This document shows, in pieces, positions 42,127 through 53,159 of a stretch of DNA of 64,000 bases (the first letter of the stretch is position 1; every line of letters starts with the position of its first letter). Both the position numbers and the translations under genes were made by a program. Under the pieces are notes generated by a model that was not told where the DNA came from, did not search any database, and was given only the letters and a program-made list of their open reading frames with translations. The stretch is from Micrasema longulum (Eukaryota; Arthropoda; Insecta; Trichoptera; Brachycentridae): assembly GCA_022494885.1 (NCBI GenBank), contig JAGVSM010003741.1, positions 156,488 through 220,487 of the forward strand, given 5' to 3'.

Positions 42127-42583
42127 AATGATTTCTTTGTTTCCCATGGACAGTTAATCTCTCAACTTCTCGTACCATGCGAGGGAAGTATAAAGGACGG
42201 TCGGAAATCGCGTGACGGCCGCCTGTTAGCCCCATTAGGCCTATCGATTCAACAGAGCGATTGACACCGCCACCGGTACCTAGGTCTGACAGGGCTGACA
42301 AGGTCTGTGACTGGGTACTGACTTCGAGGCGCCCACCCTCGCGTGAGACGCCAACGGAACGAATGGAAAAAGAACCAAGGTTAAAAAAAGGGAAAATCTA
42401 CAGTTCAATCGTGATTTTATATTATTTTTAACAATAATTGTACTATATTACGGGACCCACCCGGAAATACAAAATCATCACTCAATAAATAATAAAAACA
42501 TCCAAATTACCGATGTCAATTTGCTGACACGCACGGATATCAAATTGCTGACAGTCAGGGAAATAAAAAAAACAATTCAATTA
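42127..42583. other. unassigned, partly GC-rich
   Basis: 42190-42350 is moderately GC-rich without a domain-bearing frame. CTGACACGCACGGATATCAA and CTGACAGTCAGGG near 42530 form a short imperfect direct repeat. Confidence 0.35.
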
Positions 42584-42985
42584 GGAACTTCATCCCTGCA
42601 GGGAAATGGATACAAAAAATGTTTTCTTGCGCGCGGTAAAAATTAGAGCATTAAATTGTACGGCAAAGTTTCTTGAAAATGTACGTAAAAATTCATTTAA
42701 AATATTTTGATAATAACGAACTATTTTGAACGACGTCACTATTTCACATGAATCAACCAAAGATAAGAGAGGTGTGAAAGATATGCGGTTTACTTTGCGT
42801 AAACGGACCAATCGGCAGAACTGACGGAGAGTAAGCGGAAAAAAACCTCTGACGTCACATGCGGGGTGATTTCAGAAATACTCAGCTTAAAAATCATAGC
42901 GCTGATAATTCGATAAATAAAAAATATAAAAATTGTCTTAGTTTAATAGTCTATTGACAAATAAAAAAAACCACTGAACTTCCTA
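42584..42985 (+). repeat. repeat family X copy
   Basis: GGAACTTCATCCCTGCAGGG, TTGAACGACGTCACTATTTC, CTCTGACGTCACATGCGGGG and CATAGCGCTGATAAT occur in family order, ending CACTGAACTTCC. Confidence 0.75.
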
Positions 42986-43084
42986 ATTCCCCACTAGGAA
43001 GTAAAGTGACACTTACTGCGGTCAATTAATATGTAAGCTTATAAGAAAATAATACATAATTGGTTATAGTCAGTACTAACACAG

Positions 43085-43215
43085 TTAAATATTTAGTTCA
43101 GTCAGCAAATCTCGTGCTCCATTACCGATTGTGTATTCGAGGTGTAATAAATACACATTGAAGCATAACGTCGTTTCATTCTGTCAATCTCCAACTGGGG
43201 TAGGATCTCACTGAT
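43085..43215 (+). repeat. LTR-like fragment matching 13380-13445
   Basis: GGTGTAATAAATACACATTG, TCTGTCAATCTCCAACTGGG and GTAGGATCTCACTGATTTAA. See 13017-13478. The nature is uncertain. Confidence 0.35.
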
Positions 43216-43317
43216 TTAACCAGCATAAAATCTTACAGCATCACTTGGATCAAATCATTATTTCCTCTTCAATTTAATTTTGGAATAAAAATTGTGTTTC
43301 GATCAAGTCTAAACGAT

Positions 43318-43680
43318 CTTTCGGGCGCATGTGTGTAAAACTATGTGCGATAGGTGCACAAATGTCGAGATCTGTGCAGTATGTAAAGCTGAGACAATCA
43401 TTATCGATAAAAAAAAAAGGAGTGATGCCTCGGTTTGGACATGCAGAGCAAATTAATAACGAAAGAACGGCTAAAAAGATTTACGATGCTAATGTTGAAG
43501 AGAGATCACGTCGATAGAATGGACAGCTCTAGAATACCCTACCGTGGCCCATTAATTCCCGGCTGGTCGCCGTCTGCCCGGAAGACCACCAAACATATGG
43601 AAAGACAGCTGGAACTCAGCGTCTCAGGAATCGCCCAAAGAAGAAGATACACATCGGATAATTTGATATTTATATAAATA
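43318..43680 (+). mobile_element. RTE-A fragment followed by another LINE tail
   Basis: 43318-43505 matches RTE-A (GTGCACAAATGTCGAGATCT, TTATCGATAAAAAAAAAAGG, AACGAAAGAACGGCTAAAAA). 43515-43680 reads roughly FPAGRRLPGRPPNIWKDSWN then SASQESPKEED, a GRPP-W-D pattern typical of LINE C-termini but of a different family. Confidence 0.6.
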
Positions 43681-44136
43681 TCGTGATATTTTCGAACCCT
43701 ACTTCCCATAACAGACATGATTGTACACTATAATTCTATGTTGTCACTGCTATATTTAGCCTGGTACTGCCCCGTCCAGATAAACTTGTAATAATCGGAA
43801 GAATGCTGAATACGAGATACGAGTAAAATGGTTAATTAATTATTACGCCAATTAAAATTAATGAGATCATTGTTTGTTTTGCTTTAACTATCCATTTGCG
43901 AGGAAATGACACATTTTTGCGATTAGAAATGGAATATTTAAATAAAAGCATCTACAGCGTACAAATCTGGTCAGAGTCCCGAAATTTCGAGGCTTCGAGA
44001 CTATCCGATGCTAACAATAAATCGTATAAAAATATGGGGAATGTCGTAAATAAATCACATCATAACACAATGTTATGATTTTTTAAATTAAAATGAATAC
44101 AATAGCAAGGCGTATTACGGGAGTAAAAAATACTCT
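43681..44136. other. unassigned
   Basis: No motif was recognised. Ends at a CR1/L2-like fragment. Confidence 0.4.
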
Positions 44137-44260
44137 CTGATCTCACATCTTCGAGATTTGCACTGCTTAAAAAGCCCAGAGAGAATAAAATACAAGCTTT
44201 GCTGGACAGTATTCAAATCCCCTCATGAAACGGCTCCAAGATAGCTATCGGATCCATAAG
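44137..44260 (+). mobile_element. CR1/L2-like LINE fragment
   Basis: CTCACATCTTCGAGATTTGC, AAAAAGCCCAGAGAGAATAA and CATGAAACGGCTCCAAGATA match 3645-3755 closely. Both ends are missing. Confidence 0.8.
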
Positions 44261-44485
44261 ACAAGGTTTATTAAATATTTTAATGGACTGCACATACATA
44301 AAGTTTATTCGTGCGCCATGCGAGAGATTTTAATATTTTATTATGTCCATATTTATTTTAATAACAACATTAATTTCATTTGTTGCATTGCTGTGAGAAA
44401 GGCAATTTATTTATACGGTACAACATAATATACTAGCGAGAAATAGTCGCATGCTAGGAAGAATTAATGAAGTATGATAATAATT

Positions 44486-44830
44486 ACGAAATTCAGTGCT
44501 ACGGAAAATTGGATATGAAAATGCTTCTAATACGTGGTAAAAATTAGAGCATTTAAATGTACGGCGAAGTTTAAAAAAATGAACCACGTCGCAAGTTGAC
44601 TCGGATAAACCGATGCAAATGCTGTGATAGATTTCCGGGAAGCTGACTCATCAATTAGCAGAACTCTCCGACGAGAACTTGTGACGTCACGCGCGGAGAA
44701 ATTTCAATTTTACAAAACTAAAAAAAACATAGCGATACAATACGATACATAAAAAAAAATATTTTTAATTTTGGTAGTTTGATAGTCTATTAACAAATAA
44801 ATACTATAAAATAAACAATGAACTTCCCCA
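44486..44830 (+). repeat. repeat family X copy
   Basis: AATTCAGTGCTACGGAAAAT, AACTTGTGACGTCACGCGCG and CATAGCGATACAATACG, ending CAATGAACTTCC. More diverged than the other copies. Confidence 0.65.
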
Positions 44831-44872
44831 TTGCTATATAGATTGATTTGTTTCGAGTAGTAATTTATTTAT

Positions 44873-45055
44873 TTTATTTTATTTGGGAAATCAACAGTTC
44901 TACATACATATTTTTGGTAAACAAACAGATTGTAATGTATAAACTCAGAACTAATAACAGATTTCCACGAAGTATACTAAGTTAGTAAAGAAAATATATT
45001 ACATATTAAATAAAAACATATAAGTTTATACATTTAAAAATGTTATTTATCATTA
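44873..45055 (-). mobile_element. LINE 3' UTR, copy 1 of a close pair
   Basis: GGGAAATCAACAGTTCTACA, GTATAAACTCAGAACTAATA and ACAGATTTCCAC are shared almost base for base with 55262-55437. Both begin with a TTTTATTTTATTT tract, the reversed A-rich tail. Confidence 0.68.
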
Positions 45056-45340
45056 TACTCATTGTCTTATGTAAAGTTCAAAAGATTTTTATTTCCCCTT
45101 CGTTACTTCGGAATGTGTTTTAAAATTCAATTTTCCATCCAAGAGGTATTTTATTTCATCCACGGAATTTATATTATAGCTTCATCATTAATTTTAATAT
45201 TGTATCCCCTTGCGGTATATTTTTCCTCCCTATATTAATATATTTTATTTTTACAATATTAAATTTTAGTTAATTGACTTTTAGCCTATTTGAAATGTTT
45301 TCCAAATCATTATTAATGTTTTGTCGTCGTGTGTATCATA

Positions 45341-45859
45341 ATTGAGGACCGTTTTCACAAAGCGAAATATCTACAAAAAGTAACATTTTCAGGAGGCTTT
45401 TTATGATAAAAAAATAACTAATGTGCTATAGAAATTCTACATTTATATAGAAGTGGAACTATTCAATTAAAAAATCTAAACTTTCACAAATTTCCCTAAA
45501 ACGATATTATCTACGTAGGTTGTAATATGAATGTTTAGAAATATTTTTTTTTTAGGAATTTAACGTACAAGTTTACTTTTGCGTGAAATCATTATCAACG
45601 GATTTTTTATATATTTTATATGCCTACATATACCTATGTATAGATATGTTATTACTGAAATATTTTCATTCTATTACACAAATTAATGATAATCAAATCC
45701 AATTAAGACTAGCTGTAACTTCGCACATATACCGTTTTGCTACAATTTTATTTCACCAATCGATATGTCTCATATAGTCTCATACAATCGATTTCCGTAA
45801 AATAATCCAATTTCGTTTTTATTTTGTAGATATTTTGCTTTGTAAAAACGGTCCTCAAT
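45341..45859. mobile_element. 519-bp DNA element with 40-bp terminal inverted repeats, TA flanks
   Basis: ATTGAGGACCGTTTTCACAA and GCGAAATATCTACAAAA on the left are inverted on the right (TTTTGTAGATATTTTGCTTT, CGGTCCTCAAT). TA dinucleotides at 45339-45340 and 45860-45861 fit a mariner-type target. No transposase frame is present, so this is a non-autonomous copy. Confidence 0.86.
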
Positions 45860-45861
45860 TA

Positions 45862-46280
45862 TTATCTCCGGGGGTGCAATTATGAATCTTATCTAGGGGT
45901 AGAGAAGAAACAAATTGGAGGATTTTTGTATTTTGCATGCGAGTAAACTTTGCTTCATACATTGTCACACTGATCATTAAACGTCATAAAGATTTAAAAT
46001 ACATCAAAAACTAAATTGCTTTTAACTAATATTTTTTTTCTACCGACCGGTTTCGCTACACAAGCTTCTTAACAAGGTATACTTAACTAATGAATTCTAT
46101 GCTATTTTTTTTTTAAAAGTGATTTATAAAAAAAATAATGTTAAATAAACATAATATGTGAATGTCCTAATATTAACTTATAACTAATTATTATTACACT
46201 TTATACTAATTATTAATATTACAATTAACTATATTACATTGTTGATACATATTGTGGAGCTAAGAAGTCAAGTGTTTTTG
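45862..46280. other. unassigned; Penelope-like GAAACCGG block at 46040-46075
   Basis: Reading minus, CTTGTGTAGCGAAACCGGTC resembles the GAAACCGGT ends of the hammerhead-like termini but lacks the CTGANGA half. Otherwise AT-rich. Confidence 0.35.
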
Positions 46281-46515
46281 TCGTATTACTACTACTACCA
46301 TCACGCCATTTCCCCGTAGGGGTAGGCAGAGAGAATGGACCGCCTCACACGTCTATCCAGGCATACATTCCTAGCTTCTTCCACATTCATACATCTTGTC
46401 ATACATGCCCTTCGGTTATGTCTGCTTTTGACATGACCAGGCTTAAGCTTTTGGTTTATCTGATCATGTCACGTCTTCCTTGGTCGTCCTCGTCTCACGT
46501 TACCACGCCACAAAG
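46281..46515 (-). mobile_element. RTE-like LINE subfamily B, 3' end
   Basis: It starts with the tail TACTACTACTACC, then ATCACGCCATTTCCCCGTAG, matching the complement of 58640-58875 including CATACATGCCCTTCGGTT. Confidence 0.8.
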
Positions 46516-46616
46516 TTAGTGCTTCAAATATAAATTTTATAGTAATTTTTATTTAGAACATTATTGCGACCTTAAGCATAACCCAAAACACTCAATTGGT
46601 TGCATTATATATATAT

Positions 46617-46680
46617 ATATATTTGGATAATTTATATAGCGCCGTTTTTGTGAAAATCACCTCAAGGGCGCATTGACCAA
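46617..46680 (-). mobile_element. CR1/L2-like LINE 3' terminus
   Basis: TTATATAGCGCCGTTTTTGT then AAAATCACCTCAAGGGCGC, preceded by a TA run. Only the terminal 65 bp. Confidence 0.75.
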
Positions 46681-46689
46681 ACCATTTTA

Positions 46690-47300
46690 GCATTTTAAAC
46701 AATGTTATACATCATTACATTATATGAAGTAAAAATAAGTCGTATGCAAAAAATAAATATTCCCAAATTAACCGATCTCGATTAGGAGGTAACGAAGATT
46801 CATAATACCACTCCTGGTATATAAACAAGTGCATCATCTTACCATCTGCAAACATACAGCATTTCTAGAAAGTAAAAGGTACAACAGAGTTGGAGAAAAC
46901 GAACAATATTAATAAAAGCGGATTATAATATTAGTTGAATCAATATTATTGGTTACAAGGCTAGCAAATTTGCAAACGCACCGTGGACGCTAGGTTGGTC
47001 TTCGGTCTCAATCAGCAACAAATTTCACAATGGCTCGGGGCATTGTGCGAAAAGATCAATGGGCCATTTTCTGTACGGGAATCAATGGGACGGCTACAGT
47101 ATACGCTACAAAAGCCGAGCGATTACATTGTCACGATACACTCACAATGAACGCGTCTGCATCGCGGAATACATAATGGATATTGAGATTGAAAATTTTC
47201 GAACGCAGACACAATAATGTTATTATATTTTTTGTTATGCAGATTTCTCTCTGCAGTAAATAATATTTTTCTAGCGTAACGCACGCCGTTAGGTCAAAGC
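46690..47300. other. unassigned
   Basis: No element or gene was recognised between the LINE end and the hAT left end. The last 8 bp (47293-47300) are the left target copy of the hAT element. Confidence 0.4.
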
Positions 47301-47543
47301 CAGTGGTCAGCAAACTAATTAGTCAAAAGAGCCAAGGATCAGCATTACGACGATTAAGATTTCTTTTGAGAGCCAAATTTATTTTCGTTAAACTGTTTTT
47401 TAATATTTGTTTAATTTTTTTTTATTTAAGAAGGTAAACATGAACAGAAAATATAAAAGGATACATAATGAAACCCGCGAAACCGGCTTGTCAGCAGGTT
47501 TCTTATTTTTCCTTTAAAAAGAAAAACGTTAGAGAAATTATAT

Positions 47544-47755
47544 AACTCAAGACAAGATCTGGACTGTTTGGTTTAAGTTTACAACGATTTAAACGAGCAC
47601 TAAATAAATAGTCCAGATCTTGTCTCGATGTCCCTCATGTTTGTCAATGCTTCTTTTCTTTCTTTTTTAAAAAATGTTTTAAACTATTCTTTTACTGTAA
47701 TATTTAAACCTTATAAATTGTATACATGGACAATGTCCGTTAATAAATAAATATC
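47544..47755 (+). mobile_element. Jockey-like LINE, 5'-truncated 3' UTR copy
   Basis: It matches 2568-2785 nearly base for base (AACTCAAGACAAGATCTGGA, AGTCCAGATCTTGTCTCGAT, CATGGACAATGTCCGTTAAT) and ends in TAAATAAATA. The 5' truncation is typical of LINE retrotransposition. Confidence 0.9.
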
Positions 47756-47805
47756 ATATTATTAATATTCAAAGCATTAACTTTGTGGTCCAACATTTTA
47801 ATATT

Positions 47806-48140
47806 ATGTTAATAAAATTAGTATAAAACCACTCACCGACTCATCTGTCTACCGGTTTCGAGACGTAACCCGTCTCTTCGTCAGGACAACAACACTAGAC
47901 CAACATGCAAATATCACTACACACCTTCACCATAGTAGATTTGCAAAAATCGACATGCAGGTTAGACACATGCTTCACTACGCCACCACCGAGGGTTAAT
48001 GACTTATGAAGGTGTGTAGTGATATTTGCATGTTGGTGTAGTGTTGTTGTCCTGACGAAGAGACGGGTTACGTCTCGAAACCGGTAGACAGATAAGTCGA
48101 TGAGTGGTTTTATACAAATTTTATTAACATAATTTCAAAT
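47806..48140. mobile_element. Penelope-like foldback with two hammerhead-like cores
   Basis: Arms of about 135 bp (47806-47940 and 47997-48140) are inverted copies. Each holds CTGACGA-A-GAGACG-GGTTA-CGTCTC-GAAACCGGT, at 47884-47851 on minus and 48052-48085 on plus. The outer parts include ATTATGTTAATAAAATTAGT and its inverse. The 56-bp centre is unrelated. Inverted termini are usual for Penelope-like elements. Confidence 0.8.
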
Positions 48141-48239
48141 AAATATCAATTTAAAAAGTCATATATTTATTTAACTTTTTGTACATAATGTTATTTGTAA
48201 ATTGGCGGGCTTATTGCCAAATGGCAATTTCATCCAACC

Positions 48240-48756
48240 AACCAATAAAATAAAAGTTTTATTTTTATAATTCAAGTTACAAAACATATTCATAGAAAAA
48301 AAATATTAAAAAGCTAAAGATATATAAAAATAGAAATAAACGTATTTGTTTATAAATTACCTTAATCAAAAACTATTACTCAGTGGGAAAAAATAGGAAA
48401 AAGGAAAGGAGGAGAGATTAAGGAAGAGATAGGAGATGTTTGTTCAGACGTGATTTAAACAGAGATAATGTAGTAACATCTTTGAGGGTGGATGGGAGAT
48501 GATTCCACAGTCGAGCCGCATGGACACTATATGAGTTAGAGAAGAAAGAGGAATTGTGGATGGGTATTAAGAGAGTGCCTTGAGAATTAGAACGAAGAGG
48601 TAAACCATGAACTGATAAGCGTTGAAATTTTTCACGCAGGTATATAGGAGCGTTAGGACTATGAAGTACATTGAACAGAAGTGAGAGGGAGTGATAGTCT
48701 CTCCGCTGTCTAATTTTGAGCCATTTCAGTTGCCTACGATATTTAGATGTAAACAT
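48240..48756 (-). mobile_element. LINE 3' end with 112-codon open frame
   Basis: The minus strand reads YRRQLKWLKIRQRRDYHSLS, NVLHSPNAPIYLREKFQRLS, SYSVHAARLWNHLPSTLKDV and LFKSRLNKHLLSLP, a CR1/Jockey-type polyprotein C-terminus (L-WL-I-RR, AARLWN-LP). The frame is intact, the 5' part is lost. Nested in the hAT element. Confidence 0.82.
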
Positions 48757-48779
48757 TATTAAGAACTAAAAGCATACGT

Positions 48780-49480
48780 ATTTCTCCACAAAATCTATCA
48801 ATTTTAAAAAAAATTAAATGACTTTTAACATAAAATAATAATCAATATAAAGCCTTGTTATACATGAGCAATTTCTTTATTTTTTTCTTAAAAGTTTTGT
48901 CAAAATTTTCTTTCAAGATCTGCTTAGGAATCTTATTGAAAATTTTAGTAATTGTATAATGAAGTGTTTTTGGCCATACTTGTTTACAAACCTCGGTACT
49001 GACAAGTTTTTACGTTATGCTAGCCTTGTATTGTGTGTATGTATATACCTTTTCTGGTAGTTACTATCAAATCGATATCTAGTAACAAATTTGAGCCATA
49101 GAATAGCATTTGCGGACAGGCACCCGCTTTTCAAAAAGTTCGGGTATCTCTTCCTTCAAAGCCAACGAGCCTTATTATGCAGTGGAGATCTCCGTATTAA
49201 CTATCTGTTATTGAGTAAACATTTTTTAAATAAGCGATGTAAAGGAGATTTCACGACAATTGTGTTGACAATCTTGATCACCAAATCCATAACATATGAA
49301 ATTTTTGCCTCTCGATAAATGATGCAATAGTAAAAAAGCATATCGTGATTATTTTAGGCTTCAAAAATAGAAAAAAAACCGTTCTCGCTTCGGTCACAAT
49401 TTTAGTTCCATATGTTGAAATTGAAATAATTTCATCAAATTTAATATGACGCTTCTCCATGCATTGGATTACAACAACAG
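48780..49480. other. hAT interior or unassigned
   Basis: AT-rich, with frames of up to 75 codons on the plus strand and no transposase signature. It may be decayed hAT interior. Confidence 0.35.
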
Positions 49481-49483
49481 CAA

Positions 49484-50000
49484 CAAACCATCACGCCGTT
49501 TCCCCGTAAGGGTTAGGCAGAGATGATAGAACGCCACAGCACTCTATATTTGCATACAGCTCCCGTTTCCTATGCATTCATACATCTTCTCATGCACGCG
49601 CGCCGATTATTCCGACTTTTGACATGTCCATCTTCAAGTGTTTGTTGGATTTGGTCATGCCATATCTTTCTCGGTCTTCCTCTATTTCTGTATCCATCAA
49701 CATTCGCATTGTAAATATTTTTTGCCGTTCTTTCGCTGTCCATTCGCTCTTCACGTTCAAACCAACGCGGCACTCCTTTCTTGACTTTGTCTATGATGCT
49801 AGTCTCAGCCTTACATAATGCACGGATCTTGACATTTGTTCACCTATCGTACATAGTTTTGCCACACATTCGCCTGAGAGATCGCACTTTGACAGCATTC
49901 AGCCTACTTTTATATCCCTGATTTTCCAAGTCCATACTTCGTTCCCATACATCAGGGTCGGGACCAGGACTCCGTTGTGAACGGCTAATTTTGCCTCTTG
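49484..50000 (-). mobile_element. RTE-like LINE subfamily A, 3' coding end
   Basis: The minus strand from 50000 reads the KLAVHNGVLVPTLMYGNEVW region, then RVPRWFEREERMDSERTAKN, IYNANVDGYRNRGRPRKIWH and DQIQQTLEDGHVKSRNNRRA, ending in the CATCACGCCGTTTCCCCGTA complement and a TTG tail. It has several frameshifts. The outermost visible insertion in the hAT nest on the right. Confidence 0.84.
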
Positions 50001-50200
50001 TGACAAACATTTATTTGCATTCCATTACAGTATTTGCAATATCCTCAATAATTCAAAAGGCAATAGTCCTCGAAGTTCTTCTTTAGAACTTGCAGACGAA
50101 ATCATTTGAAAAAAAGTTTAACTTGAGCTGAGCCGCACTCGAGTGGCTAAAGAGCAGCATGCGGCTCGCGAGCCGCGGTTTGACGACCACTGGTCTAAGC

Positions 50201-50570
50201 GAAAGTGCAAATCTGCAAAAAGCCGATATTTATTTATTTACACAATCACAAATCACCGACTCATTAAAACATTTATGTGGCTTGGATCTAAAAGGACCAG
50301 TCGGAATCGGATTCTGTCGGTGACGGAAACAACCGTCGAAACAGTGACCGCATGGCTGATTATGACAGTTTTTGATAGGCTGGTGGTTACTTCCCGAAGG
50401 CCGGGAATTCCCGACTAAAAGTTCGCGGGTATTCCCGGGTTCCCAAACCCGGCAAAAAAAACCCTAGCCGAAACGGTTCGAGAACAATCTAATCCTACCT
50501 TAATAAAGCAGCCACAGCTATGCAACACATGCTATATCAGCTAGCATTAAATAAATGACGTCGGGCTTAA
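50201..50570. other. unassigned
   Basis: CCCGAAGGCCGGGAATTCCC and GGTATTCCCGGGTTCCC near 50394-50445 are locally repetitive. No gene was recognised. Confidence 0.35.
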
Positions 50571-50572
50571 GA

Positions 50573-50682
50573 AAGAGACTGCCGGCCAAATCGCCTTGTA
50601 GAGCGGCGTCTTTGTCATTCATACATACTGGACTCGTGCGACAGAGACGACGCTCTACAAAGTCAGCAGTCTCTTTTTTGAG
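50573..50682. repeat. inverted repeat of about 40-bp imperfect arms
   Basis: AAAGAGACTGCCGG then CTTGTAGAGCGGCGTCTTTG (left) pairs with CAGAGACGACGCTCTACAAA then GTCAGCAGTCTCTTTTT (right). It is possibly a small MITE; no target duplication is evident. Confidence 0.65.
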
Positions 50683-50699
50683 CGCGAATTACTTTATTT

Positions 50700-51190
50700 T
50701 CTGCCGGGTACTGTAACTGTAAGTAAGGCCAAGATATGTATTATATAAGACATGCGTCCGACCCATCATGACCTACGGGATGGAAGGGAATGAGAGCCGA
50801 TACCGACAGGACAAAAAAACCTTCCCAGGGCAGCGGGAATGAGAACCCTAGGCTCCATCGCAGGCAGAACTCTTAAAGGTCGGATCAGGAGTGAGACGAT
50901 AGGGTCCGTCTGCGGTGATGAAGACATACTTAGTCGGGGAAGAAGCAGATAGCGCTTCTGGAGGGACTATGTGGACCACATTGAAGATACACGCTTGCGA
51001 AAATTACTATGCCCGAAAACCCTAGCAGCGGGAGACTATCAGGAAGACCGCCGAAAAGATGAAAGGACCACTCACCACTCACACAAAGGATGTCATCTTC
51101 CCAGGACATCGCACCGTCACAAACAAGCCATACGACCTAGACCAAGAGGAAGGAAAACAACAAAAAAAGACAAACATTTGATTTACATGA
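50700..51190 (+). mobile_element. LINE C-terminal fossil (RTE/I-like)
   Basis: With frame changes the plus strand reads RAAGMRTLGSIAGRTLKGRI, RSETIGSVCGDEDILS, RFWRDYVDHIEDTRLRKLLC and PKTLAAGDYQEDRRKDERTT. This is the region in which such elements carry R-LG-I-G-T-DRIR, W-HV-RM and G-R---GRP-+-W motifs. Severely decayed. Confidence 0.6.
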
Positions 51191-51984
51191 ATTAACCAAA
51201 TTAAATCATTGAAAAATCATCAAAGAGTTTCCAACTCAAATTCCTTCCGCGAAGAAAATCTAGTCCTGAACAACTCTTATATTAAAATAGGAGAAAAAAA
51301 ACTTTTTTGAATTTTTAAAGATTTCGACCCTTCACAAAATTTTAGATTTATTTACTCACGTACATTCTATTCAAATATGCGTGCTTACAGAAGCAAAAAT
51401 TGCATGTTTACTCGGTACGCCGACAGACACTTATACATTTAAACACAGCATGTAAACATGAATATATATATTTTATTGTACTTTGGTTACGTTAGTAGAT
51501 AAGTTTTTTTTTGTAAATAACATAAAGAGAAAAACAATAATATATATTTATTAAAATATGAACTATGGTTCATGAAAGTGATGAAACCGGTAATAACTTA
51601 TTTCAAATTTGTGGATTCTAATGTCATTCGTCTTTTATTTCCATTAAAAATAGAGTAGTCATATGTAATTTAAAAAATACTGAATTCATATTTATAGGTA
51701 AAAGGGTCTTAATGAAATCGTACGCCAAATAAATGATTTTTTAATTAAAATTTCTCCCTTAGAACATCAATCACCGACTGACGTACGCATCTAATCTAAT
51801 AATCTGGGGAAATAAATCCATTTCTAGCCCGGGGAGGGGGCAACTCCAAACTTCGGGGCTAGCAGCTAACAGGCTTCCTGCAGCGTAGCGTACTGGATAA
51901 CTAGACTGGACAGCCATAACTATAGTCCTTAAAATAAAGCATGATTAGAATGACATTTGTCAGAAAAAGTGACGACATAACTTT
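51191..51984. other. mostly unassigned AT-rich; short block shared with 21.4 kb
   Basis: GTGATGAAACCGGTAATAAC and TTTCAAATTTGTGGATT at 51575-51625 match the insert in the M1 copy at 21430-21465. Otherwise nothing was recognised. Confidence 0.4.
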
Positions 51985-52555
51985 GTAGTAACGTCTAAGG
52001 AGTGATTGGTACTTGTTTGTGATTGAATTCCAAAGCATGGAAAAATATTTTTTCAAATAAAGAACTCTTTTTGCAAATGTCAAACTCTACGCTACTTACC
52101 GGCAGTGATGCATTCTGTGTAAGAATCCGTTTTTCAAAAATGTCTCGAAAGTCGGTTAATTTTTTTTCAACATTACTAAAAATCCATTAAAACTATGTTA
52201 ACATGTAGAAATTAAAAAAATTGTTAGGAAATTAATCAATTCAGTATCCATTGAAAATAATTGATGTAAGTGAACGTTAAAATACATTTTTTTTTAATTT
52301 TCAAAAAAATAACATTCTCCAAATCTTTTGGAATATGTATTTCAGTCGAATGCAACCCTGGAAAATCGATGAAAACACATATATGCTTCTAACTTTTTTT
52401 CTACTCAATATATTGAAGATGTTATTATTTGTAAACTTTCAGTACGTGAATTAGAAAGTTATGCAAAAAACCGCATGTAAATCTGTCGAGCCATTTTCGA
52501 GTTTTTGCGAGACAACACGGCGATTCATTTTTATATAAATATAGATAATAATTGA
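51985..52555 (+). repeat. dispersed repeat family D, uninterrupted copy
   Basis: See 38690-39350. Includes TTGCAAATGTCAAACTCTAC, GTCGAATGCAACCCTGGAAA, ATGTAAATCTGTCGAGCCAT and a TATATAAATATAGATA end. It lacks the Penelope insertion and so serves as the empty-site relative. Confidence 0.72.
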
Positions 52556-53159
52556 TATACGTATTATCGTTCGTGTATCGTGGTTGATAGTTTTTGTGTT
52601 ATCGATCCGAAGAAAAGTGAACTCGCGAGTAGTTACTCATTTGCATAATTTAAAACTCCGGGGTTGTTATTGCCGTATTTTTCAATACACTTTCCCCCAC
52701 GCTAAAAGTGTCTCCAATTTCCTCTGTACGGTGATTTCTCGCTTCATTACAGGGAGATTTACCCCGAGAAGAATTTATAGCCTCGTCTAACCCTCTGCCT
52801 CCCCATACTGCGCTAGCAACACTGAAGAAAGCTTATGTGTATAGCAGTAAATATTTTTATGAGTAGATAGGGATGATTTATGTAATTTAGGGTCATAAAC
52901 AAACGACATAATCAAGTGGTCAGACTTGCGCTAGATGTCGTCCACAAGCCACCCGGTGGACCAGTATTGAAAAGGACCTGAGGATGGAGCGGCTGACCGA
53001 AGACTTGGAGGCTGCATACCGGAAGGGTCGACCCTAGATTACTGGGAAGAGGCAAGGTCATAATCAAACGAATAAGCGAATTAAAGCGATTTTTTTTTAG
53101 AAATGTGCCTACTGCCGGCTGCGACACGGTACAAATTACTAGTACATAAACACATACAT
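52556..53159. other. unassigned
   Basis: 52560-52790 has a 68-codon frame with no domain. 52920-53040 (ACTTGCGCTAGATGTCGTCC, GAGGATGGAGCGGCTGACCG) may be a decayed LINE tail but too little is preserved to say. Confidence 0.35.

Larger units (their letters stand above)
47301..50192. mobile_element. hAT-type DNA transposon, 2.9 kb, heavily nested
   Basis: The left end CAGTGGTCAGCAAACTAATT and the right end GGTTTGACGACCACTG form imperfect terminal inverted repeats. The subterminal AAAAGAGCC and GGCTCGCGAGCCGCGG blocks resemble a well-known hAT type. The flanking octamers are GTCAAAGC (47293-47300) and GTCTAAGC (50193-50200), 7 of 8 identical, as expected for hAT. No transposase domain was found. 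Inside are a Jockey 3' end, a Penelope foldback, a LINE tail and an RTE-A copy, so this insertion is older than those four. Confidence 0.78.

Noticed and set aside
17118..48085. Functional self-cleaving hammerhead ribozymes
   Set aside because: The catalytic core layout is present, but a convincing stem III strand with a cleavage site was not found by eye, so only similarity is claimed.
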